From NCBI GenBank assembly GCA_035772735.1, contig JASDFA010000003.1, forward strand, positions 154,641,001 through 154,705,000: 64,000 nt of DNA, given 5' to 3'. Under the pieces are notes generated by a model that saw only the letters and a program-made list of their open reading frames with translations, did not search any database and was not told the DNA's origin. This stretch comes from Datura wrightii (Eukaryota; Streptophyta; Magnoliopsida; Solanales; Solanaceae). Below, one piece after another: positions 49,719 through 57,845 of this stretch (position 1 is its first letter; each line of letters starts with the position of its first letter). Both the position numbers and the translations under genes were made by a program.

Positions 49719-50292
49719 CAATAAGTTATTTTTCAGTATGCGGCCCAACTCAGGCACAAGACCAAAGCTACCAGAGATAGCCCAGACAGACAAAGGCAAA
49801 GGCCCAGCCTCTGCTTCAGACTCGTACGCTCAGACTCTTTTAACAAATGTACGCTTCAGACCTCAGACATCGGTCGAAACTTTAGAAAGAATACATTTTG
49901 GAAAACATAATCTAATTTGTTATCCTAAATGTAACCTATCCTTTAAAGAAATGCCAGACTGTAAAATAGACAGACCTCAAAGATGTTTAATGGATAATTT
50001 ATGGATAGCATACACTAAACGAGACATTAAATACTTCATAGCCACGTTAAATGCACTGGGACAGTATTTTACAGACAAAAATACGGAAAAGAAATTCAGA
50101 TTTTATGTAGTAATACATGGAAAAATCAATGGTGTTTTTCAAACATGGCAAGAAGTAATAGACTCAATAAATGGAATAAAAAATCCTCTTTTCAAAGGTT
50201 TTAATGATTTAACTGAAGCCTTAGACTATGCAAGGGGATATTTGGGCCCAAATTATTTTATCTCTCCAGCCCTAAAACAAAGCCCAATCCAA
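48825..50292 (+). mobile_element. Inverted EPRV fragment (RT to transactivator start)
   Basis: This 1468-base block is the reverse complement of 55811-57280, with about five base differences and a 2-base length difference. It starts inside reverse transcriptase and ends inside the transactivator-like gene. It is joined tail to tail with the minus-strand array at 50290-50292 through the shared bases CAA. Confidence 0.95.
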
Positions 50293-50301
50293 TATTCGTA
50301 G
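49738..50301 (+). pseudogene. EPRV transactivator-like gene, N-terminal fragment
   Basis: The first 185 codons match the minus-strand gene at 56365-55811 almost exactly (D for G in one place). After the junction at 50292 two foreign codons are read before a stop. It begins 19 bases after the RNase H stop, the same spacing as in the complete copy. Confidence 0.93.
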
Positions 50302-53300
50302 GTATTATAAGTACCATCCATTTGCATTGCAACAACTGGTTTAGGTAATTTTGTTAATAGCTCTTGTGGGACTATCTTTTTGTTTATTAGACAGCTAGTG
50401 CATCCTGGATCTAGTAGGGCTAGTGTTTCTATTTCAATATCTTCTATTTTGATTCTTGCTAATATTTTTATAGTTGCTATTTTTTTGTCTTCATTACAGA
50501 TTAGTCCTGTGTCTATAATGTTTTTTATATTTAGATAGTTATCTTGTTCTTGGTTTGCTAATGAGGTTTCATTATTTTGAAGTAATATTTCTTCCTCTAA
50601 TTTTCCTTTTCCTTTTTCCAGCGTTCTTATTCGATGATCTAGTTCTTGTATTTTTTCTTCTAATGAGTCTATTCTTATATTAATTATCTGATTATTTTCT
50701 CTTCTTATAGGTGGTCCTATTCTAATTCCTAATTCTGTTTCTATACAGGTTATGCATCCTTCCATAAAACAATTACTACACTTTGCTCTTTTGTCTTTAC
50801 TAGGGTACCATCTACAGAATTCACAGGGCTTACTATCTAATCCTTTGTTTTTTTCAAAATTGTGGTTACATTCTTGTATAATATTTGTCATATCAATGTA
50901 TTGCAGTTCTTCTAGTTCTAGAGGCAATTTTAAATCTGTTCCTAATTCGTTAATAAAGTCGTCTTTTTCTGAGTCTGATGAGTCTGTTTTATTTTCTTCT
51001 GTAATTTCTATGCTTACTACTGAGTATATACTTTCTGTGTCTGACATATATTCATCTACATTTATTAAAGTCTCTTGTAGCTCTTCTATTAACTGAGAGT
51101 TTATTGTTTTAGTGTTATATCTTTTAGGGCAGGTATTTGCCAGATGTTCTGAACTTCCACAAGTAAAACATTCTAATTTATTTCTATAGTTTCTTTCATC
51201 TCTGTATTTTCTTACATGCCTGTTTTTATCTAAGTATGGTTTCTTTGCTGATGATTTTCTTAGGTAATATTTCTTCTTATATGGTTTCCGGTTATAGTAT
51301 CTATTTTTATATTTTCTAGGCTTGTATGGTTTCTTGTCATAATGTTGAGTTGTATACATTACAGTTTTACAGAAATTCATTTCGTTTTGTTTTAATTGTT
51401 TTTGTATTTGTATATTTGTACATTTTTCAGTTAATACTTCCATTACATGTTGTACTCTCTGTCCTATCGACCATTTTGCTGTTGGGTTTTGTATTACACC
51501 CTCTCTTTTATACCATCTCTCTTCTATTTCTCTACCTAATGCACCTGGTAATTTGTTAAATAATTTTTTACCTAAGTCTTCATCGAAAGTGTTCCCGCTT
51601 AGTGTACAATAATAAAAGAACTCTCTTAAAAATTCTTTGATGTAACACCAGTTTAATTGTTCTAGTTTTATTAATGCATTTCTTTGAAGTATAATTGTTC
51701 CACTATTTGGGTCTTCTCCTGTAAGTAAACTATGCATTTTATTCGTGAAGTTATAAGGGTTTGCCCCCATATTTATTAGTGTCTGAAATTCTTGTGGGAA
51801 ATTACTTTTGTATGCTTCCCATACTGCCTTAGCTGATTCTCCTAAAAATGTCTCCATGTATCTATACATGGTTTCCGCATCTGTTTCTTGATAATTTTTA
51901 ATAAAGTCTGCTACTACTATTCCTTTCCAAATGTCTATCGCTGAGTTCCAAAGTTGTGGATCATGGGCTGCAAGATTTAATATTTTTCCTTTGCTACCTC
52001 CTTCTTGTAGTCTAATAGGTTCTTCTATGGGCATTCTTTTACCCATAGGTTTTATTTTATCTGTCCTGATTTCTTCATCTGGGTTTACTCTCCATACTCT
52101 CCTTCTAGGCACATTTCCTGTACTAGTATCTATAGTATGAGTTTGTGAAGTCTTCTGGAAAGGTGTTGAACTACTCGACTCCATTAGTTCTTTTTCAGTT
52201 ACTATAGATGTAGTTTCTTCTCTATCATATCTATACCCTAAGTTATCTGTTCTTTCTTTACAATTTTTAAGGTGTATTATAGTCTCTTCTAGATTCATAC
52301 TTCCTTTTAGACAATCTTTGCATTTGAAAAAATCGGATTTTTGTTCTGTATATAATCTTTTGGCTCGTTCTATTACTTCGTCTACCGCATATGCTTCTTC
52401 TAGTATTTCTATATTCATAAGTTCTTCTTCTAATTCTACATCTTTTTCTTCAATGCTATTTTCGTCTATTTGCCTAGTATAGTTATAGTCTGTGAATCTT
52501 ATTGAAGTTTCACCTTTTCTATTAGTATACATAACATGGTCTTCAGGTGTATATACTTTTGGTTTACTAAGTTTTTCTAAATTCCATTCTAGTCCTGCGT
52601 AGCTTTCTGGATCTATTTTTATAGGTTTAATTAATTTTATTCCTCTATTCCCCATAAGTTCTACTACATCGTCTATTTTTATTTTAAACTTGGTATTACT
52701 ATTTGTTGCCATCTTTCCTATAAATCCTATACACATGAATAGATTCTTTCCTTTATCCATTTCTTCATATCCTTTAGTCTGTATTCCTATTTTTATATGT
52801 GATCCAAATTCTTGTAAATTCATTAGAAAGTCTGGACTAATGTAAAATATTCCCCCATTATTTGTCATATCTACTTCAGTTAGACCTATTATTGCCTTTT
52901 TTAAGTCTGTCCATCTATCATCATATAAGGTTATTAGCACTTTTGCTCCTAAATTTTTTCTGTTTAATCCGTTTATTCCTAATATAATTAATCCTAAATG
53001 CATCATTGTCATTCTTGTATTTTTAATAGTTTTAAAGGATTCTTGATTTACTAAATTTAATTGTACTGAATTTTCTCTTAATGCGGATATTTGCTCTTCT
53101 CTATAGTGCCTATAAAGTAGGTTATTTCTAGAGAAATACTTTGTATTATATAATGTTCTTGGGTCTAATACTTTTAATTGATGTTGTTTAAAAAGCTGTA
53201 GGTCTTTACCTACATCTATAATCTGACTAAGCTCGCTATTTTCTTCTTCTCTTGCCTTTTTAGAGAAAATTCTAGATATCAAATTATTTCCTATCTGGTT

Positions 53301-53369
53301 GTTTGAATAACTAGGTTCTGGTCTATCTACTTCGTTGATTCGGGTTCTCCTACCTGAAAGAAAGTCCAT
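50253..53369 (-). pseudogene. EPRV ORF3, copy 1: movement-coat-protease polyprotein, truncated at the junction
   Basis: This is 1038 codons open. Residues about 1-330 hold a 30K-type movement domain (LITLYDDRW near 150; GFIGKMATN near 225). About 450-690 is the capsid core. A lysine- and tyrosine-rich basic run follows, then a CX2CX4HX4C zinc knuckle (CFTCGSSEHLANTC) near 733. A second cluster, CX2CX11CX2CX4CX2C, lies near 843-869 and a predicted coiled coil near 890-925. The protease-like motif LLDPGCTS is near 985, with DPG where aspartic proteases have DTG or DSG. At 50292 the frame crosses into the inverted fragment, adds about a dozen unrelated codons and stops, so reverse transcriptase is not joined. 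The frame is intact at the T7 run (50848-50854) where copy 2 is shifted. The start overlaps ORF2 by 43 bases. Confidence 0.92.
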
Positions 53370-53668
53370 TTTTGTGGTTTTCTGATTATTTTAGGTCTTT
53401 CTTTTTGCGGTGTTATTTCTATTTTTTCTAGTTTTGAAATTAGTTCATCTATATTAGTACTATGAGATTTTTCTTTTTCTTCCTTTTTCTTTAGTAGTTT
53501 TTCTAGCTTTTGATTTATTTCTAATAAGATTGCTATAATTGTATTATTTTGTCTAACAATTATTTTATCTGACTGTGCTGTTGGTATGTGTGTGGTGAAA
53601 CCTACTGGCTCCTGGAATTGGCTACTATAATCTAGTGCTTTTTTATATATCGGGTCGTCTGCATTCAT
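53327..53668 (-). CDS. EPRV ORF2, copy 1 (113 aa, unknown function)
   Basis: This small protein has a likely coiled coil in the middle (about residues 38-70, alternating I/L with E/K, including KLEKLLKKKEEK) and a basic, proline-bearing tail. The ATG overlaps the stop of ORF1 as ATGA (53668-53665), and its end overlaps ORF3 by 43 bases, a coupling usual in badna- and tungro-like viruses. By position it could be a virion-associated or assembly protein, but no motif proves this. It is identical in the second copy. Confidence 0.75.
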   Translation of the reverse strand: MNADDPIYKKALDYSSQFQEPVGFTTHIPTAQSDKIIVRQNNTIIAILLEINQKLEKLLKKKEEKEKSHSTNIDELISKLEKIEITPQKERPKIIRKPQKWTFFQVGEPESTK

Positions 53669-54093
53669 GAAAGGGATATTTCTTTAATATTTAACACTTC
53701 CTTTTTAATTTCTTTTAATTGTTTGTCTATATCAATAGGTTGTATATCGTTATAAGTACCTTTTCTAATTTTTTCAGTACCTTGTTCTTTTATGAAGTCT
53801 AGATTTCTTTTGATTTTTTCTAATATCTTTGTATGTTTATTTTGAGCTTCTTCTATTTTTTCTATAAGCTGTAAGATTATCTTATCTTGTTCCTGGATCT
53901 TACTGCTAAAATTGATTAACAAGTCTATTAACGTATTGTATTGTCTATCTTCGGTATGTAGAGTATGTTCTCCCTGACTAAAATTACACCTAATGGTACT
54001 GCCTTCCTTTAGTGATCTAAATTTTTTCTCTGGATGTATTTTTAAGTCTAAATATTCTAAATTTCGGAAAGGATCTATTTTGTTACCTAGAAA
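53665..54093 (-). CDS. EPRV ORF1, copy 1 (open frame without ATG)
   Basis: The frame is open for 142 codons, from just after a TAG (54096-54094) to the TGA at 53665, and contains no ATG at all. If translated it must use a non-AUG codon; a TTG lies at 53922. The second half has a strong coiled-coil pattern (KIILQLIEKIEEAQNK and onward). Rice tungro bacilliform virus is known to start ORF1 at AUU, and the ATGA link to ORF2 fits the same layout. Alternatively the true start was lost in the rearrangement that put a 114-bp duplicate about 50 bases upstream. Confidence 0.6.
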   Translation of the reverse strand, partial: FLGNKIDPFRNLEYLDLKIHPEKKFRSLKEGSTIRCNFSQGEHTLHTEDRQYNTLIDLLINFSSKIQEQDKIILQLIEKIEEAQNKHTKILEKIKRNLDFIKEQGTEKIRKGTYNDIQPIDIDKQLKEIKKEVLNIKEISLS

Positions 54094-55099
54094 CTAGCTA
54101 TGGTTTTGTTTTTATGATAATTTACAATATTTCTATAAGTCTGTTGGTTATTAGCACTTTTGCTCCTAAATTTTTTCTGTTTAATCCTTTTATTCCTAAT
54201 ATAATTAATCCTAAATGCATCATTGTCATTCTTGTATTTTTAATAGTTTTAAAGGATTCATGTTCTTTAACCCCACCCAGTATATGGTGATAACAACGTC
54301 CTACTCACGGACTACAATTCACCTATCAAGTTCCTAGGAATTTACAGGTTAATCCATCGTTGTTATTAAGAAACTAAGAGCCTAACCTTTTACTTAGGAT
54401 GATTCATATTAAACTGTTTTTAATAATATAAATAGTCATATAATAACTCAAACATTTTTAACATAAAAACATAAAATAAACACACATAATTTACATATGG
54501 GGAAAACATGAATAATAGACTTACATGTTATAAGACGCGAGCGAGGTTTCCCTTTCGGGAACCCCCGGTGACTCTTAAGAAACTTTTAAAAATATTTAGA
54601 CTTGTTCTTAGGGATGATTCGGGTGTTTTCAAAGTTGGATTTGGTTTTTGGAGTAGTTAAGCATCTGAGAGTAGATGGAAAACTTGGGAGTGTTTTTTCT
54701 TTCTGTGGTTTTTTCGTGTGTTTTTCTTTGGTTTGAAGAGGGGTATATATAGATGAGGAGGATAAGAGTCGTAGAAAATAAATGGCTAAGATCTGACCGA
54801 CACTTTGTAAAGGACGATCAAGATTTTGCCGACACTTAATGCTTATCTTTATCAAATAATTCATGCCGGGTGCTCTTTGGGCCCCATCGTCACATGCATT
54901 ATTGATTCAGATTGTGCATTATTATTCTGACCTATTAAAACTAAGACGCGTGCTTATCAGTTTTTCTTTCCTTTTGGAAAGTAGTGATAAAGTAAGCACT
55001 CACAGGACACTTAGTGGGCATCCCCACTAGACTTATTCACAGACCTAATATTATAGACTTTATAGACTGACTTGGTCTGACTTCGGATTTTAAACTTTC
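54094..55099 (-). promoter_or_regulatory. EPRV intergenic region and leader, copy 1
   Basis: This is the non-coding kilobase between the transactivator stop and ORF1. On the minus strand it has a TATATATA box (54751-54744), upstream of which a 9-base word (CCGACACTT on plus) occurs twice, at 54797 and 54829. A TGACG word lies at 54892-54888. A 7-bp stem with a 4-base loop (TAGTGGG/CCCACTA) at 55012-55029 lies about 70 bases after the ORF4 stop. A transcription start near 54715 is predicted from the TATA box. No match to the tRNA-Met primer site was found by eye. Confidence 0.65.
54146..54259 (-). repeat. 114-bp duplicate of ORF3 movement-domain sequence in the leader, copy 1
   Basis: It is identical to 52929-53042 except at one base (54188 T against 52971 G). 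The source lies inside ORF3 (about codons 110-147), in the same orientation. The second array copy has the same duplicate at 62106-62219. Confidence 0.97.
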
Positions 55100-56365
55100 T
55101 TAGGTATCTAGGTTATGAAGGGCAATTGAGTCAAAACTCATTCCCGAATCATATCCTGCATACGGGTCTTGGGCGTCTTGATCATCTTCACCCTCGGTTG
55201 GGACACTGTTTTCTTCTGTTGTTTGCTGTCTTCGGTTATCTTGGTCAGGATCTGAAACGATGTCGTCTAATCTGATTGGTGGTTCTGGACCAGTATCTTC
55301 TAGTCTGATTGGGGTTTGGTCCATATGTTTGTCTTGTTCTACTTCTTTGATCATTTCCTCCAGCGTCTTTTTAATTATATCCTCTATAGTCTTTTTCTTT
55401 TTCTTATTTAAGATCTTTTGTCTAGTTGTTTCACCCATGGTGAATGATTTTGGTAATCGTCTTCTAGGAGGAGTTGCTGGTTCTGTTTCACTTTTTGGCA
55501 AAGTGACAGCCTTCAACGGATTTGATTTGTCTTTACCGGCTACCGTTTGAGCCGGACTAGCTATATCTTTACCTGATATAGTAGGTTTATTTGCATTCTG
55601 AGAGGAATGCACACTCGTCTCATCCATTTTGGCTTGAGATGGAGAACTCGTGTCTGGGCTTGTCTGTCTGAGTATCTGTAGTAGCTGATCCTTTTCTTGA
55701 CTCAGGGCTTCACACTTAGCATTTAGCCTTTTAAACCCTTCTGTCATGGATTCACAGTGGTCGCAGAAAATTATTTTGTCTGTGTCTTTCTGGACCTTGT
55801 ATTGTGGAATTTGGATTGGGCTTTGTTTTAGGGCTGGAGAGATAAAATAATTTGGGCCCAAATATCCCCTTGCATAGTCTAAGGCTTCAGTTAAATCATT
55901 AAAACCTTTGAAAAGAGGATTTTTTATTCCATTTATTGAGTCTATTACTTCTTGCCATGTTTGAAAAACACCATTGATTTTTCCATGTATTACTACATAA
56001 AATCTGAATTTCTTTTCCGTATTTTTGCCTGTAAAATACTGTCCCAGTGCATTTAACGTGGCTATGAAGTATTTAATGTCTCGTTTAGTGTATGCTATCC
56101 ATAAATTATCCATTAAACATCTTTGAGGTCTGTCTATTTTACAGTCTGGCATTTCTTTAAAGGATAGGTTACATTTAGGATAACAAATTAGATTATGTTT
56201 TCCAAAATGTATTCTTTCTAAAGTTTCGACCGATGTCTGAGGTCTGAAGCGTACATTTGTTAAAAGAGTCTGAGCGTACGAGTCTGAAGCAGAGGCTGGG
56301 CCTTTGCCTTTGTCTGTCTGGGCTATCTCTGGTAGCTTTGGTCTTGTGCCTGAGTTGGGCCGCAT
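55100..56365 (-). CDS. EPRV transactivator/inclusion-body-like protein (ORF4)
   Basis: This is an intact frame of 421 codons. Residues about 120-165 form the small RNase H-like fold of caulimovirus gene VI proteins (YVVIHGKINGVFQTWQEV, then KGFNDLTEALDYARGY). A CDHCESMTEGF segment and probable coiled coil follow near 195-225. The C-terminal half is low-complexity, rich in S, P, T and acidic residues, with a KKKKK run near 315. In caulimoviruses this protein promotes reinitiation of translation on the polycistronic RNA and forms inclusion bodies. Whether this copy is expressed is unknown. It begins 19 bases after the RNase H stop. Confidence 0.85.
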   Translation of the reverse strand: MRPNSGTRPKLPEIAQTDKGKGPASASDSYAQTLLTNVRFRPQTSVETLERIHFGKHNLICYPKCNLSFKEMPDCKIDRPQRCLMDNLWIAYTKRDIKYFIATLNALGQYFTGKNTEKKFRFYVVIHGKINGVFQTWQEVIDSINGIKNPLFKGFNDLTEALDYARGYLGPNYFISPALKQSPIQIPQYKVQKDTDKIIFCDHCESMTEGFKRLNAKCEALSQEKDQLLQILRQTSPDTSSPSQAKMDETSVHSSQNANKPTISGKDIASPAQTVAGKDKSNPLKAVTLPKSETEPATPPRRRLPKSFTMGETTRQKILNKKKKKTIEDIIKKTLEEMIKEVEQDKHMDQTPIRLEDTGPEPPIRLDDIVSDPDQDNRRQQTTEENSVPTEGEDDQDAQDPYAGYDSGMSFDSIALHNLDT

Positions 56366-56384
56366 ACTGAAAAATAACTTATTG

Positions 56385-57845
56385 TTATACCGTTTTCAAA
56401 TTTAATCTACTTAACTGATCTGCTAGATTATTATCCTTTCCTTTAATGTATTCGAAGATTATATTAGGATATATTGAGATCGTGTCTATGAAGTTTAGCC
56501 ATCTCCTCTTACTACTATTCTTCTGATCTATCTTTTGATGAAATCTTACTATGGCTTCACAGTCTGTTCTAACTAGTATTTCGTTTTTATTTAGAATATA
56601 TAGCTTAAAACTATTTAACCCATATATTATAGCTAATACTTCTGCGTCTATGCTACTCATATTTCCTTTTTCTTTATACTTACCACTTTGGTAGGCACAA
56701 ATCTTTTCTTCTTGTTTGGGACTATATTTAGAGGGTCGTGCCTTTAGTACCGCTCCCCATCCTTGGATACTTCCATCTGTTTTTATAATTAAATAGTCTG
56801 ATTCTAATGGGATATTTAAGTCTGGGATATTCTTTACCTTTTCTTTAATCTGTTGTACTAACTTCATATCTTCGGTATTGAAATGTTTTTGCCCTTTACT
56901 TCCTGTTTTAGAATATAATGGTCCTGCTATTTTTCCTAAGTCTTGTATAAAATTTCTAGCGTAATTTACTAATCCTAAAAATTTTTGAAGGTCTTTTGTC
57001 TTATCTAAATTATTGGTCATTTCTAATACCTTTTTAGCTATATGAGGTTGTAGCTTTATTTTTCCGTCTCCTATAGTAACTCCTAAAAAAAGTTTATATA
57101 TGTTTTACACAATTCCATTTTCTTTTTACTAACTATAATTCCTTTGTTTACAAATAATCTGAATACTGTCTGTAGGTGTCCTAAATGTTCTTGTAAGTTT
57201 TTGCTAAATACCAAAATATCATCTACATATACTAGCACAAAACGTTTGTATTCTCCAAATATCTCATCCATTTTTCTTTGGAAAATTGGAGGGGCAGTCT
57301 TAAGTCCAAATGGCATTGCTAGCCATTCGAAATGCCCTTCTGGACATGTAAAAGTTGTCCATTCTATACTATCAGGGTGCATCTTTACTTGCCAATATCC
57401 TGATTTACAGTCGAATTTGCTAAAAATTCTTTTTCCCTGTATTCTATTAAGTAATTCACTTTTGTCTGGAAGTTTGTATGCATCTGTTCTTGTATTATCA
57501 TTAAGTCTCTTATAGTTTATGACCATTCTGGCTTTTCCTCTGATTATTTCATTATGATTTCTAACCATAAAAGCCGCTGATCGGTGTCTAGAAGTAGATC
57601 TTCGAATTACACCTAGGGATAAAAGTTCTTTTATTTGGACTTGAAAATCTTCTATGTCTAAATTTGTTGCTTCTATTGCTGCTGTTTTTATTGTATATTC
57701 TGGGTTTATTATATCTAACCTACACATTATCTTATTGGCTTCCCAATGGAGTAAAGGTTTTTTCCCCTATTATTTCTAATTCGTCTAAGGATTTTACTAT
57801 ATTATCTAAGTCTTTAGGCCCTTTGATATTTCCTATGCTTTTTAG
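56385..57845 (-). pseudogene. EPRV reverse transcriptase-RNase H, broken
   Basis: Reverse transcriptase blocks run from about 57660 (including RMVINYKRLND, FSKFDCKSGYWQVKM and AMPFGLKTAPPIFQRKM) to YVDD at 57229-57218. RNase H follows from about 56830 to the stop near 56385. Three breaks separate it from ORF3 and within itself: an in-frame TGA at 57848-57846, a frame change at the 6-base T run 57758-57763, and a frame change at the A7 run 57085-57091. At the last place the inverted copy has five. No single reading frame yields the whole enzyme here. Confidence 0.92.

Noticed and set aside
54870..54890. Possible viral primer site near the minus-strand GGGGCCCAAAGAGC
   Set aside because: Too few bases match the initiator-tRNA-Met complement, and it lies upstream of the TATA box, outside any expected transcript start.
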